NCBI RefSeq assembly: GCF_900230195.1
Contig: NZ_OCNE01000014.1
Coordinates: 118,041 to 182,040 of the forward strand
Reading direction: 5' to 3'
DNA length: 64,000 nt
Origin: Streptomyces zhaozhouensis
GTDB lineage: Bacteria; Actinomycetota; Actinomycetes; Streptomycetales; Streptomycetaceae
Below are positions 34,480-50,525 of the stretch, piece after piece; position 1 is the stretch's first letter, and every line of letters starts with the position of its first letter. The notes beneath the pieces were generated by a model, which made no database searches, was not told the DNA's origin, and worked only from the letters and a program-made list of their open reading frames with translations. A program made the translations under genes and the position numbers.

Positions 34480-36063
34480 TTACCGGGTGCAGGTGGCGCC
34501 CTCCCCGGGGGCGGTCAGGTCGACCAGGTAGGCGGCGACGGCCTCGTTGACGCAGGCGTTGGCGCCGGAGCCGACGACGGTGTGGCCCTCGCCCTCGACG
34601 GTGAGCAGCGAGCCGCCGAGGCTCTCGGCGAGGTTGACGCCGCCCTGGTGCGGGGTGGTGGGGTCGCCGGTGATCGAGACGACCAGGGTCTCGGGCAGGC
34701 CCTCGATGTCCTGCGCGTAGGGGAAGCCGAGGCCGGGCTCGACCGGCCAGTGCTCGCAGGAGTCGCGGACGCCGTCGGTGACGTCGACGCCGGGGTCGGT
34801 GAACGGCGCGGACTCCAGGGCGGCGGTGCGGAGCGCGGCGCCCTGCTCGGGGGTCAGCCGTTCCTCGTCCGCGCAGTTGACGGCGTAGTTGGCCTCGGAC
34901 AGGTTGGGCCAGGCGCCCTGGTCGTCGCGGCCCGCGAAGTCGCGGGAGAGCTGGAGCAGGATGTCGCCCCTGCCCTCGCGGAGTTCGGCGATGCCGTCGG
35001 TGATCAGCGGCCAGGACTCCTCGCTGTAGAGGCCGGCGATCACCCCGCCGACCGCGCCGTCGAAGGTGAGCCGCTGGTCGAGCGCGGGCACGGGCGCGTC
35101 GAAGAGCGGGCGCACGATCTCCTGGAACACCTCGGTCGCCCGCCCGGGGACGTCGCCCAGCGGGCAGCCGCCGCGTTCGGCGCAGTCCGCCGCCATCCGT
35201 TCGAAGGCGGCCTGGAAGCCGGCGTAGGCGCCGATCCGGCGTTCGAACGTGCCCTGGACGGGGTCGATCGCGCCGTCCAGGACCATGGCCCGCACGTGGC
35301 GCGGGAACTGCTCCGCGTAGACGGCGCCGAGCCGCGTGCCGTAGCTCTGGCCGAGGAAGTTCAGCTTCTCGTCGCCGAGCACGGCGCGCAGGATGTCCAT
35401 GTCGCGCGCGACCTCGCGGCTGCCGACGCGGGTGAGCACCTCGATGCCGCCGGAGCCCTCGGCGCAGCGCTCCATCAGGTCGCGGGTGTCCTCCTCGGTC
35501 CACTGGACGGTGTTGCCCTGGCTGCTCAGCGGCACGTCGCCGGTGTCGGCCTCCGCGTCGGAATAGCAGTCGACGGCGGGCTGCGAGGAGCCCACCCCGC
35601 GCGGGTCGAAGCCCACCACGTCGAAGCGTTCGGTGACCGGGGTCTCGGCGAGCGCGAGGCTCGTGGTGGCGGCGCCGAAGAGGCCGGAGCCGCCGGGGCC
35701 GCCGGGGTTGGTCACCAGGGAGCCGATCGCCTCGCCCCGGGCCGGCACCCGGTTGACCGCCAGCCGCAGGGTCTCACCGCCGGGGTCCTCGTGGTCGAGG
35801 GGCACCCTCAGCAGGGCGCACTCCAGCCCCTCGACCAGCTCGTAGACGGTCGACTCGTCGGCGGTGTTGGCGTACCCGGCGCACGACTCCCACGCCAGCT
35901 CCTGCGCGTGGAACTCCTCCAGTCCCGGCGGCCGCGCCCCGTCGTCCGCCTCCCCGTCCTGTCCGGCCTGCGAGGAGCACGCGGCGAGCGGCAGCAGCAG
36001 CGCCGTGGCGGCGAGGCCGGCCCGCGCGCGGCGCGAGGGGCGGTTCCGGGTCCGGGTCAGCAT
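34480..36063 (-). CDS. Secreted alpha/beta-hydrolase, tripeptidyl aminopeptidase type (lipoprotein)
   Basis: A 527-residue exported peptidase of the S33/TAP (SlpD/SlpE-like) family. The signal peptide ends LPLAACSS, a good lipobox, so it should be a lipoprotein. The alpha/beta-hydrolase triad is visible: the nucleophile in FLGQSYGTRLG, the Asp in SITGDPTTP and the His in VEGEGHTVV. NPGGPGGSG near residue 115 is the oxyanion loop. It would remove tripeptides from extracellular peptides. It is in the same orientation as, and upstream of, the UvrA-like gene. Confidence 0.92.
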   Translation of the reverse strand: MLTRTRNRPSRRARAGLAATALLLPLAACSSQAGQDGEADDGARPPGLEEFHAQELAWESCAGYANTADESTVYELVEGLECALLRVPLDHEDPGGETLRLAVNRVPARGEAIGSLVTNPGGPGGSGLFGAATTSLALAETPVTERFDVVGFDPRGVGSSQPAVDCYSDAEADTGDVPLSSQGNTVQWTEEDTRDLMERCAEGSGGIEVLTRVGSREVARDMDILRAVLGDEKLNFLGQSYGTRLGAVYAEQFPRHVRAMVLDGAIDPVQGTFERRIGAYAGFQAAFERMAADCAERGGCPLGDVPGRATEVFQEIVRPLFDAPVPALDQRLTFDGAVGGVIAGLYSEESWPLITDGIAELREGRGDILLQLSRDFAGRDDQGAWPNLSEANYAVNCADEERLTPEQGAALRTAALESAPFTDPGVDVTDGVRDSCEHWPVEPGLGFPYAQDIEGLPETLVVSITGDPTTPHQGGVNLAESLGGSLLTVEGEGHTVVGSGANACVNEAVAAYLVDLTAPGEGATCTR

Positions 36064-36390
36064 GACGTTCCCTTCCGGTCAAGGCGTCGGAGGATGCGCG
36101 GTGGGGGCGGCGCCCCGGGGGTGGACCCAACTCACACCGTGCCCCTGGGGCCGGGTCAAGAGCACGGATATAGCCCCGCATACCGTGCGCTTTCGGGCAG
36201 AGAAGGGGAGACGGGGGGCTTGCCCGGGTAGATAACGTTCCTGTTACGGTGACAGGCAGAGGCCCAGTCCGGCCTCCTGGCAGGGGCTGGTCGGTACGTC
36301 AGCCCCACCTGGCGTGTTCCCCGCCGTTCCGCCGCGCGCAGCGCACCGGGTCTCGTGAGTCGCCCCGCTCCCTCACGAGAAAGAGAAGCC
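36064..36390. other. Divergent region between the peptidase and acyltransferase genes
   Basis: 327 nt between divergent genes. A possible housekeeping promoter for the plus strand is TTGCCC (36220-36225), 19 nt, TACGGT (36245-36250), a poor match. No gene is seen. Confidence 0.35.
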
Positions 36391-37569
36391 GTGCCGCAGG
36401 AACCGCAGACCGGCGTCCCCCACGCTCCGCGTCCGCCCGCTCAGACCCGCGAGGGTCGCGCACCGGCCGACGGCCGGGACGCCTTCCTCGACAACGCCAA
36501 GTACCTGCTGATCGTCCTGGTGGCGGTCGGCCACGCCTGGGAGCCGCTGGAGGAGAGCCAGACGCTCCGGGCCCTGTACCTCTTCGTCTACACCTTCCAC
36601 ATGCCGGCGTTCATCCTCATCTGCGGCTACCTGTCGCGGAGTTTCACCGGCAGCCCGCGCCAGCTGCGGCGGCTGGTGTCGGGCGTGGTGGTGCCCTATG
36701 TCGTCTTCGAGACGGCGTACTCGCTCTTCGAGCGCCGCTTCGGCGAGGACCCGAACCATCCGATCAGCCTGCTGGACCCGTGGTACCTGACCTGGTTCCT
36801 GGCGGCGCTCTTCGTCTGGCGGCTGACGGCCCCGCTGTGGCGGCGGCTGCGGCACCCGCTGCCGCTGGCGCTGCTGGTGGCCGCGCTGGCCACCACCTCG
36901 CCGGCGATCGGGCAGGACCTCGACCTGCAGCGCACGCTCCAGTTCCTGCCGTGCTTCGTGCTGGGCCTGTGCCTGCGGCGCGAGCACCTGGAGTGGGTGC
37001 GGCGGCGCGAGGTGCGGCTGCTTTCCGTGCCGGTGGTGGCCGCCGCCGCGCTGACCGCGTACTGGGCGGCGCCCCGCGTGGAGACCGACTGGTTCTACCG
37101 CCGCGCCAGCGCCCAGGAGTTGGGCGAGCCCTGGTGGAACGGTCCGGTCATGTCCCTGGCCCTCTTCGGCTGCGCGATGCTGCTGACGGCGGCGTTCCTG
37201 GCGTGGGTGCCGGCGCGGCGCACCTGGTTCACGGTGCTGGGCGCCGGCACGATCTGCGGCTATCTGCTGCACGGCTTCCTGCTGACCGGCGCCGAGTACG
37301 GCGGCTTCTTCGAGACCTACGCCTGGCCGCACGACCCGGCCGGCACGGTCCTGCTGTCGCTGGTCACCGCGCTGGCCGTCACGCTGATGTGCTCCCCGCC
37401 GGTCCGCCGCCTGCTGCGCCCGGTGACCGAGCCGGACCTCCGCTGGGCCTTCCGCTCCGAGCGGCCGGACGAGACCGCCCCCGCGCCGGGGCCGCGGCCC
37501 GAGGCCGGGACCGAGCCGGCCGGGCGGGCCCGGAACGCGTCCCGGGAGCGGGAGACCAGCCGGGGGTGA
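36391..37569 (+). CDS. Membrane acyltransferase family 3 protein
   Basis: A 392-residue polytopic membrane protein with about ten helices. The family 3 acyltransferase/OafA-like N-terminal motif is clear (DAFLDNAKYLLIVLVAVGHAWEPL, with the conserved His), and YTFHMPAFILICGYLSRSF follows. Such proteins acylate sugars or other surface or secreted molecules. The GTG at 36391 is chosen because GAGAAAGAGAAG precedes it; GTG at 36355 is open. The C-terminal 45 residues are disordered. It is convergent with the LuxR pair at the cluster border, so it might act on the peptide product, but this is speculation. Confidence 0.87.
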   Translation: MPQEPQTGVPHAPRPPAQTREGRAPADGRDAFLDNAKYLLIVLVAVGHAWEPLEESQTLRALYLFVYTFHMPAFILICGYLSRSFTGSPRQLRRLVSGVVVPYVVFETAYSLFERRFGEDPNHPISLLDPWYLTWFLAALFVWRLTAPLWRRLRHPLPLALLVAALATTSPAIGQDLDLQRTLQFLPCFVLGLCLRREHLEWVRRREVRLLSVPVVAAAALTAYWAAPRVETDWFYRRASAQELGEPWWNGPVMSLALFGCAMLLTAAFLAWVPARRTWFTVLGAGTICGYLLHGFLLTGAEYGGFFETYAWPHDPAGTVLLSLVTALAVTLMCSPPVRRLLRPVTEPDLRWAFRSERPDETAPAPGPRPEAGTEPAGRARNASRERETSRG

Positions 37570-37590
37570 GCGCCGGGGGCGCCGCCCCGT

Positions 37591-38181
37591 TCAGATGAGG
37601 CCGGAGCGGACGGCGCGGGCGACGGCGTGCGAGCGGTTGCGGACCTGGAGACGGGCCATCAGGTCGTAGAGGACGTTCTTGACCGTGTGCTCGGAGCAGC
37701 ACAGGGCGCGGGCGATGGCGGCGTTGCCCTGGCCCTCGGCGACCAGGGCCAGGACGGCGGTCTGCCGAGCGGTCAGCGGGGAGTCCGGCGGCGGCAGGTC
37801 GCGTCCGGCGCCGGCCAGCACCCGGACCAGGGTGTCGTGCGACATCCGGCCCTCGCCGTGGTGGGCGGAGCACACGGCCGCGCGCAGCCGCGCGGGAGTG
37901 GCCTCGTCGCGGGAGAGGATGACGAGCACGCCGGCGCGCAGTGCGGTGCGCGTGCCCTCGGGCCGCACGGTGTTGGCGATCACCAGATGCGGCCCGGCGG
38001 GTCCGGCGCGGCCCGCGCGCAGCGCGTCCTGGACGCTGTCGCCGGCGGCGACCGCGAGGGCGCCGCGCGGGGCGAGTGCGACGCCCGCGTGGCGCAGCGC
38101 GGTGGCGACGGTGGTCCGCAGCCGGCCGGGCGCGGCGAGCAGGGTGACGGCGGCGGGCGGGGGCGGGGGCGGGGCGCTCAC
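37591..38181 (-). CDS. LuxR-type regulator, second of an overlapping pair
   Basis: A 196-residue protein with a C-terminal LuxR/NarL helix-turn-helix (about residues 130-190: LTARQTAVLALVAEGQGNAAIARALCCSEHTVKNVLYDL). The N-terminal part resembles a receiver fold but lacks a clear phosphoacceptor Asp. The GTG start overlaps the stop codon of the preceding LuxR gene (GTGA), so the two are co-translated. They are the only regulators seen beside the peptide cluster and are the best candidates for cluster-situated control. Confidence 0.85.
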   Translation of the reverse strand: MSAPPPPPPAAVTLLAAPGRLRTTVATALRHAGVALAPRGALAVAAGDSVQDALRAGRAGPAGPHLVIANTVRPEGTRTALRAGVLVILSRDEATPARLRAAVCSAHHGEGRMSHDTLVRVLAGAGRDLPPPDSPLTARQTAVLALVAEGQGNAAIARALCCSEHTVKNVLYDLMARLQVRNRSHAVARAVRSGLI

Positions 38182-38807
38182 AGCAGGCCGGCCCGGAGGG
38201 CGTAGGCGACGGCGTGGGCGCGGTTGCGCAGCCGGAAGCGGTGGGTGATGTCGTGCACGACGGTGGTCACGGTGCGGGTGGAGTAGCACAGCTCCCTGGC
38301 GATCTCGCCGGTCTCCATGCCGTCCGCGACCAGGCGCAGCACGGCCCGTTCGCGTTCGCTCAGCCCGTTCGCCGACCAGGCGGTGGCGGCGGCGGGGGGT
38401 TCGCAGCCGGTGCCCAGGAGTTCGCCGAGCAGGTCGATGGGGACGGTGCAGTCGCCGCCGGCGACGGCGAGCACGGTGTGCGCCAGGCGTGCGCCGCTGG
38501 CCTCGCGCCGGCGCAGCACGCCGCGCACGCCGGAGGCGACCGCGTGCAGGGCTTCGGCGGGGGTCAGGTCGGCGACCACGAGAACGACCTCGGGGCGCGG
38601 CGGGGTGTCCCTGATCTCCCGGACCAGGTCGAGCACGGAGGGCGCCACCTGGTCGGCGACCACGACCGCGACCCGGGCGTCCCCGGCGACCTCGGGGGCG
38701 GTGCACGGGGACAGGGACACCTCGGGGCTGGCAGCCAGGGCGCTGCGGGTTCCGGCCTCAAGGACGGGATCCGTCGCGACGACGCTGACGCGCACCGGGT
38801 CACCCAT
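38178..38807 (-). CDS. LuxR-type regulator, first of an overlapping pair
   Basis: A 209-residue protein: receiver-like domain (about 1-115; VRVSVVATDPVLEAGTRSAL) and a LuxR/NarL DNA-binding domain (about 145-205; LSERERAVLRLVADGMETGEIARELCYSTRTVTTVVHDI). The position of the usual phosphoacceptor reads VVVADQVAPSV, where the Asp is followed by Gln rather than a clear phosphorylation site, so it is probably an atypical response regulator without a kinase. The ATG at 38807 follows AGGAGGAACCCC. A 32-bp tandem repeat lies upstream. Confidence 0.88.
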   Translation of the reverse strand: MGDPVRVSVVATDPVLEAGTRSALAASPEVSLSPCTAPEVAGDARVAVVVADQVAPSVLDLVREIRDTPPRPEVVLVVADLTPAEALHAVASGVRGVLRRREASGARLAHTVLAVAGGDCTVPIDLLGELLGTGCEPPAAATAWSANGLSERERAVLRLVADGMETGEIARELCYSTRTVTTVVHDITHRFRLRNRAHAVAYALRAGLL

Positions 38808-38950
38808 GGGGTTCCTCCTGATGGTCTCGGCCCCGGGAGACCCCGGGAGCCACTGCGTTCAGCGTCGGCGAACGGGCGGCCGCGCGCATGGGGTATCGCC
38901 CCCCAATTTCGTCGCGGCGGGACGGAGGAGGGGCGGCGTGGCGGAACGGG

Positions 38951-39030
38951 GGAACGGCGTCGCGGAGGAGGGGCCGCGTGGCGGAACGGCGTCGCGGAGG
39001 AAGGGCCGCGCGACGGAACGGCGCGGTGCC
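38951..39030. repeat. 32-bp direct tandem repeat upstream of the LuxR pair
   Basis: Two adjoining 32-bp units (38951-38982, 38983-39014) match at 29 of 32 positions; a third begins at 39015 but is conserved only for its first nine bases. A degenerate copy is visible just before, from about 38909. Each unit begins GGAACGGCG. It may be a minisatellite or a set of regulator sites spaced by about three helical turns. Confidence 0.75.
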
Positions 39031-39053
39031 GGGGCGGCCCCGGCGCACGCGTG

Positions 39054-39092
39054 GGAGCCGGCCGTCCCCCGGGGGTGGGGACGGCCGGCTCC
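39054..39092 (-). terminator. Terminator of the mbtH-sbnA-sbnB unit
   Basis: A perfect 16-bp stem (39054-39069 with 39077-39092) and a 7-nt loop lie 28 nt beyond the sbnB stop codon on the minus strand. Confidence 0.85.
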
Positions 39093-39119
39093 GGAGGGGG
39101 GCCGCTAGGCCGAGGCGAC

Positions 39120-40148
39120 CTAGTAGGGCTCCTCCTCCGCCTCGGGGTCGGGCAGGAAGTCGGGGACGGAGACACCGAGTCCGGCGCGCTGGGCGCCGGT
39201 CAGCACCAGGTCGGCGACGGCCAGGTCGAGCACGCCGAGGCCGAACGGCGAGAAGACGGTGAGCCGTTCGGCCGCGCGCGGCGCCGGGTCGGGTGCGCGC
39301 AGCAGCGCGCCGACGGTGGCGCGGATGAACTCCCGGTGGCCGACGCGCTGTTCCGCCAGGTGCAGGGAGGTGGCGGCGCGGCAGACATGGTCGGGGTCGT
39401 CGACCACGTTGTCGGCGGCGAGCACCGCCGGCACCCGCACGTCGCGCAGCGACAGGTGCAGCACCAGCGTGCCCGGCCGGCACGGCGCCAGGTCGAGGTG
39501 CGGCACGGCGGCCGTGGTGGCGACGCTGACCAGCCGGTGCGCGCCCAGCGCCGACTCGACGCGGTCGGCGACCCGCACGGTCAGCGCCGGGCCGTAACGC
39601 CGCGCGCACCGCGCCGCGAACGCCTCGGCCCGCTCGCGGTCCAGGTCGAAGACGGTCACCTCGGCGAGCTTCGGCAGGGTGACCCGCAGAAAGTGGAGCG
39701 TCTCCGCGTTGATCACACCGCAGCCGATCAGGCTCACGCCGGTGTCCTGGGGCGTGCCCGGCAGCGCGGCGGCGGCCAGGGCGGCGCTCGCCGCCGTGCG
39801 GCGCGCCGAGATGGTGGCGCTCTCCAGCACGGCCAGCGGGCGGCCGGTGAGCAGGGAGTTGAGGATCATCGTCGCCGAGGCGCGGGGCAGCCCCTCGGGG
39901 ACGTTGCCCGGGAAGGAGGCGATCCACTTCAGTCCGGCGACCGGGCGACGCCCCTCGCCGCCACCGAGATAGCCGGGAAGTCCGATGATCCGGTCGTGCG
40001 GATTGTCGGGGAAACGGAGAAAGACCGAGTGCGGAAGCGCGCTGTCCCCGGCCTCGTGGCGCAGGTAGGCGTGGCGCACCGCCGCGAGGACGGCGTCCTC
40101 GGCACCGTCGAGCACCCGCTCGACGTCCCGGTGTCCGATGATCAGCAC
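39120..40148 (-). CDS. sbnB: 2,3-diaminopropionate biosynthesis protein SbnB-like (NAD-dependent dehydrogenase)
   Basis: A 342-residue member of the ornithine cyclodeaminase/mu-crystallin family. In staphyloferrin B biosynthesis SbnB oxidatively splits N-(1-amino-1-carboxy-2-ethyl)-glutamate to L-2,3-diaminopropionate and 2-oxoglutarate. Visible are the substrate segment LPHSVFLRFPD...GLPGYLGG...GLKWIASFPGN and the Rossmann motif VSLIGCGVINAETL. The GTG at 40148 overlaps the sbnA stop region by 7 nt, so the pair is co-translated. The pairing with SbnA makes the assignment to diaminopropionate supply, rather than ornithine cyclodeaminase, strong. Confidence 0.92.
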   Translation of the reverse strand: MLIIGHRDVERVLDGAEDAVLAAVRHAYLRHEAGDSALPHSVFLRFPDNPHDRIIGLPGYLGGGEGRRPVAGLKWIASFPGNVPEGLPRASATMILNSLLTGRPLAVLESATISARRTAASAALAAAALPGTPQDTGVSLIGCGVINAETLHFLRVTLPKLAEVTVFDLDRERAEAFAARCARRYGPALTVRVADRVESALGAHRLVSVATTAAVPHLDLAPCRPGTLVLHLSLRDVRVPAVLAADNVVDDPDHVCRAATSLHLAEQRVGHREFIRATVGALLRAPDPAPRAAERLTVFSPFGLGVLDLAVADLVLTGAQRAGLGVSVPDFLPDPEAEEEPY

Positions 40149-41179
40149 GAGGCCACCTCCACGGTGTCTTCCTTCCAGAGTTGGCCGACGTCGCCGAAGT
40201 GGGCGGTGACCCAGGCGTCGTCGTAGATGGTGTCGAGATAGCGCTCGCCGCTGTCCGGGAAGACCAGCGCGCAGCGCGCCCCCTCGGGGATACGGGCGCT
40301 CAGCCGGGTGAGGGCGCTGACCACCGCGCCGGAAGAGCCGCCGGCCAGGATCGCCTCGCGGCCGACCAGCCGCCGGCAGCCGACCAGGCAGTCCAGGTCG
40401 CTGACGTGGACCACCTCGTCGGCGAGCCCCGGCCGATAGAGCCGGGGCGCCTCGGCGGCGCCGTGCCCGGGGATCAGCCGGCGGCCGACGGGCGGCCGGA
40501 AGATCGCGCTGGCCTCCGCGTCCACCGCCACGATCCGCACCGGCAGCCCCGCCTCCCTGGCGTACTCGGCGCAGCCCCGCAGCGTCCCCGCCGAACTGAC
40601 CGTCACCAGCAGGTAGTCGAGCCGCCCTTCGAGCGCCTCGACGATCTCCCGCATGGTGGTGCGGTGCGCCCAGGCGTTGCGCGGGTTGGCGTACTGGTCG
40701 GGGCAGTAGGCGTCGGGCAGGGAGTCGACCAGGTCGCGCACGTACCGCTTGCGCGCCGGCAGGTACTCGCCGGTGGCCGGGTCGACGCTCTCCACGGTGC
40801 GCACCTCGGCGCCGAGCGCCCGCATGATCGCGACGTTCTGCGGATTGGTCCTCGGGTCGACGACGCAGACGAAGCGGAGGCCGAGATAGCGGCACGCCTG
40901 GGCGAGACCGATGCCCAGGTTGCCCGAGCTGGACTCCACCACCACCGTGCGCCCCGGCACGACGGCGCCGGTGCGGACCGCCTCGGCGACCATCGCGCCG
41001 GCCGAGCGGTCCTTGATGCTGCCGCCGGGGTTGGCCGCCTCCAACTTGGCGAACGTGCGGAACCCGCTGCCCGGCAGCAGCTTCGTCAGCTCCACCAGCG
41101 GGGTGCCGCCCACGGTGGACAGCACCCCCGAGGCGTAGCCGCCCGGCGGTGGCGTGGCATCGAACGTGGCGCGGTTCAT
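40142..41179 (-). CDS. sbnA: 2,3-diaminopropionate biosynthesis protein SbnA-like (PLP-dependent synthase)
   Basis: A 345-residue cysteine-synthase-fold enzyme. SbnA joins O-phospho-L-serine and L-glutamate to give N-(1-amino-1-carboxy-2-ethyl)-glutamate. The PLP lysine is in AANPGGSIKDRSAG (near residue 50), followed by ESSSGNLGIGLAQ and the late AGGSSGAVVSA phosphate loop. The ATG at 41179 follows GGGGACGTCAGGCG. It lies 56 nt downstream of the mbtH-like gene on the same strand. With SbnB it provides diaminopropionate to the NRPS genes across the divergent region. Confidence 0.93.
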   Translation of the reverse strand: MNRATFDATPPPGGYASGVLSTVGGTPLVELTKLLPGSGFRTFAKLEAANPGGSIKDRSAGAMVAEAVRTGAVVPGRTVVVESSSGNLGIGLAQACRYLGLRFVCVVDPRTNPQNVAIMRALGAEVRTVESVDPATGEYLPARKRYVRDLVDSLPDAYCPDQYANPRNAWAHRTTMREIVEALEGRLDYLLVTVSSAGTLRGCAEYAREAGLPVRIVAVDAEASAIFRPPVGRRLIPGHGAAEAPRLYRPGLADEVVHVSDLDCLVGCRRLVGREAILAGGSSGAVVSALTRLSARIPEGARCALVFPDSGERYLDTIYDDAWVTAHFGDVGQLWKEDTVEVASC

Positions 41180-41235
41180 CGCCTGACGTCCCCTCTCCCC
41201 TTCCCCGGTCTCCCGGATCGCCCGAACGCCGGCGG

Positions 41236-41454
41236 TCAGCCGGCCGACTCGGTCTCGGCCATCCGGCGGCGCAGCGACGCCGGGCGCATGTCCGTCCAGA
41301 TCTCCCCGACGTGCGCGAGGCACTGCTCCCTGGTGCCCTCGGTCCCCTCCGCGTACCAGCCCAGTGGCAGCTCCCGGTCGGCGCGCCAGAGGGAGTACTG
41401 CTCCTCGTCGTTGCGCACCACGAGGTAACGGTGCTCGTCTTCGCCGTCGCCCAT
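41236..41454 (-). CDS. MbtH-like protein
   Basis: A 72-residue adenylation-domain chaperone. MbtH-like proteins bind and activate NRPS adenylation domains. The family signature is complete: NDEEQYSLWRADRELPLGWYAEGTEGTREQCLAHVGEIWTDMRP contains the conserved Asn, Glu, Ser, Leu, Trp and the WTDMRP end. The ATG at 41454 is chosen because GGGAGG lies seven bases upstream. It heads the mbtH-sbnA-sbnB transcription unit. Confidence 0.95.
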   Translation of the reverse strand: MGDGEDEHRYLVVRNDEEQYSLWRADRELPLGWYAEGTEGTREQCLAHVGEIWTDMRPASLRRRMAETESAG

Positions 41455-41527
41455 CGTCCGTCCTCCCATGTCGCGGTCGGCTTTCTCGCTCACCCGCTGA
41501 GCGTGCCCGCCGGGCGGGCGCGGCCAT

Positions 41528-41544
41528 AGAGACAAACGGGCAGC
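41528..41544. promoter_or_regulatory. Shared cluster motif, copy 1 (upstream of the mbtH-like gene)
   Basis: AGAGACAAA-CGG-GCAGC lies 74 nt upstream of the mbtH-like start codon (on the strand opposite to the gene). All 14 fixed positions match copy 3, upstream of NRPS 2. It is a candidate binding site for a cluster regulator. Confidence 0.4.
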
Positions 41545-41729
41545 GGTCTCGGCGTCCGCCGGGGGTGGGGGCGGGGGCGACCACCCACCTCGCCACCTCG
41601 GCACCGCCGTCGCCCCACCCCCGCCACCCGGCATTCGCGCGGTTCCCCGCGCCCCCGAAAAGTCCGCCCACCGGCACAGAAGCGGCACGGAGAAGGGCGC
41701 GGGCGCCACCCACCGGGGCGAGGGCGCCG

Positions 41730-42974
41730 TCACCGCACCGCCGCGCCGGCGTCGGCGTCTGCCGGCGCCGCGCGCACCGAGGGGCTGAGCGTGGCGAAGA
41801 GCGCGCACAGCAGCATCCAGCCGCTGAGCAGCCCGATGGTGGCCTCGGCGCCGACCCAGCTCAGCAGGTAGCCGCCCACGACGGAGCCCAGCGGCACGGC
41901 GCCGAAGGCGACCATGCCGGCGGCGCCCAGCACCCGGCCGCGCAACCGGTCGGGCGTGACGGCGAGTTGGTAGGCGGAGGTGGCGACGTTCCACAGCGGG
42001 CCGACGAAGCACATCAGCGCGTAGACCGCGCCCAGCGCCAGCGGGTCGCCCGCGACGAGCAGCAGCGGGACGAGCACCGCCCAGGCCCAGTTGGCGCCGA
42101 CCACCACCGCCTTCAGCGAGATCCGCGCCACCACGGCCGGCGCCGCCAGCGAGCCGGCCAGCCCGCCGACGGCGGCGACGCCCAGCATCACGCCCACGGT
42201 CGCCGGCCCCGCGCCGCGGTCGGCGGCGAGCACGATGACCACCAGGAACAGCGCGCGGAAGAGGAAGTTGCTGCCGGCGACCAGCAGCGTGGTGGCCCGC
42301 AGGAACGGCTGCCCCCACAGCCACACCGCGCCCTCGACGAACTCCCGGCGGCCCGGCGCCGACCGGGCCGCGCGCGGCGCGCGGGCGCGCTGGAAGTCGC
42401 CCTTGATCAGCAGCAGCGCGACCAGCGACACCAGATAGGTCCCCAGGTCGAAGAGGAACGGCACCGCGCGCCCCAGGCCGAAGAGCGTGCCGCCCAGCGG
42501 CTGTCCCAGCATCGCCGCCCCCCTGGCGCGCGCCTCGTTGCGGGAGAGGGCGAACGTCACCTGCGAGGGATGCACCAGGTGCGGCACGGCGGAGGCCGCC
42601 GCCAGCCGGTAGGTGACGGCGAGCACACCCTCGACGAAGCCGACGACCAGGATGTGGGGCAGTGTCAGCCGGCCGGCGAGCAGCGCGGCGGCGAGGCTGC
42701 CGATGGCCGCCACGCACAGCAGGTCGCACGCGATCATCAGCCGCCTTCGGTCGACGCGGTCCACCACGACGCCGGCCGGCACCTGGAAGAGCAGTTGCGG
42801 CAGCAGCGCGACGAAGCCGGCGAGGCCGGCGTCGCCCGGCGCCCCGGTCAGCGCCAGCACCAGCAGCGGGTAGGCGACACCTGAGGCGTTCGAGCCGAGC
42901 ATCGACACGGCGGAACCGGACCACAGCAGCAGGAAGTCGCGGTTGCGCCGCAACGGGAGCACGTCTCGGGGCAT
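41730..42974 (-). CDS. MFS transporter, probable peptide/siderophore exporter
   Basis: A 414-residue major facilitator with about 12 helices, of the EntS/MFS_3-like group. Visible are FLLLWSGSAVSMLGSNASG at the first helix, VVDRVDRRRLMIACD in the conserved cytoplasmic loop, and a repeat of the fold after about residue 215. EntS-type proteins export siderophores and other NRPS products. It is divergent from NRPS 1 across 207 nt, so it is most likely the exporter, and possibly the self-protection gene, of the cluster. The ATG at 42974 is the natural start. Confidence 0.9.
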   Translation of the reverse strand: MPRDVLPLRRNRDFLLLWSGSAVSMLGSNASGVAYPLLVLALTGAPGDAGLAGFVALLPQLLFQVPAGVVVDRVDRRRLMIACDLLCVAAIGSLAAALLAGRLTLPHILVVGFVEGVLAVTYRLAAASAVPHLVHPSQVTFALSRNEARARGAAMLGQPLGGTLFGLGRAVPFLFDLGTYLVSLVALLLIKGDFQRARAPRAARSAPGRREFVEGAVWLWGQPFLRATTLLVAGSNFLFRALFLVVIVLAADRGAGPATVGVMLGVAAVGGLAGSLAAPAVVARISLKAVVVGANWAWAVLVPLLLVAGDPLALGAVYALMCFVGPLWNVATSAYQLAVTPDRLRGRVLGAAGMVAFGAVPLGSVVGGYLLSWVGAEATIGLLSGWMLLCALFATLSPSVRAAPADADAGAAVR

Positions 42975-43181
42975 GGCCCCGATCGTCGGCAGCGCCCCGG
43001 CCCGGCCGTAGAGAAGAACCGGCGGTGACGCCCGCCGACCTGGCTGCGCGCGACGGCGCCGCGCCGGCCCTGCCCGCTCCCCCACCCCGCCCGGCACCGT
43101 GGCCCGTGGTCGGCCCCGGGCGGGCCGTCGGGACCCTCCGAGCCGGGGGTCGGTCCGGGGAGACGCGAAGGAAGGCGAACG
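42975..43181. promoter_or_regulatory. Divergent promoter region of the exporter and NRPS 1
   Basis: 207 nt that must drive the MFS gene leftward and NRPS 1 rightward. Copy 2 of the shared motif (AGAGAAGAACCGGCGGT, 43010-43026) is imperfect but keeps the same flank, CCGTAGAGA against CCATAGAGA at copy 1. No clear -10/-35 pair was found. Confidence 0.45.

Positions 43182-50524
<7,343 letters not shown>

Positions 50525-50525
<1 letters not shown>

Larger units (their letters stand above)
38808..39119. other. Region between sbnB and the LuxR pair: repeats and terminator
   Basis: 312 nt with no convincing gene. It holds the 32-bp tandem repeat (38951-39014) and the strong sbnB terminator (39054-39092). 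The LuxR-pair promoter should lie in 38808-38950. Confidence 0.6.

Noticed and set aside
38909..39030. CRISPR array
   Set aside because: The repeats are directly abutting with no unique spacers and there are no cas genes.
38888..39262. Plus-strand frame over the 32-bp repeats
   Set aside because: Its Arg/Gly repetition simply reflects the DNA repeat, and it runs into sbnB in antisense.
39120..40148. Ornithine cyclodeaminase for proline formation
   Set aside because: Translational coupling to sbnA and the cluster context favour the SbnB role.
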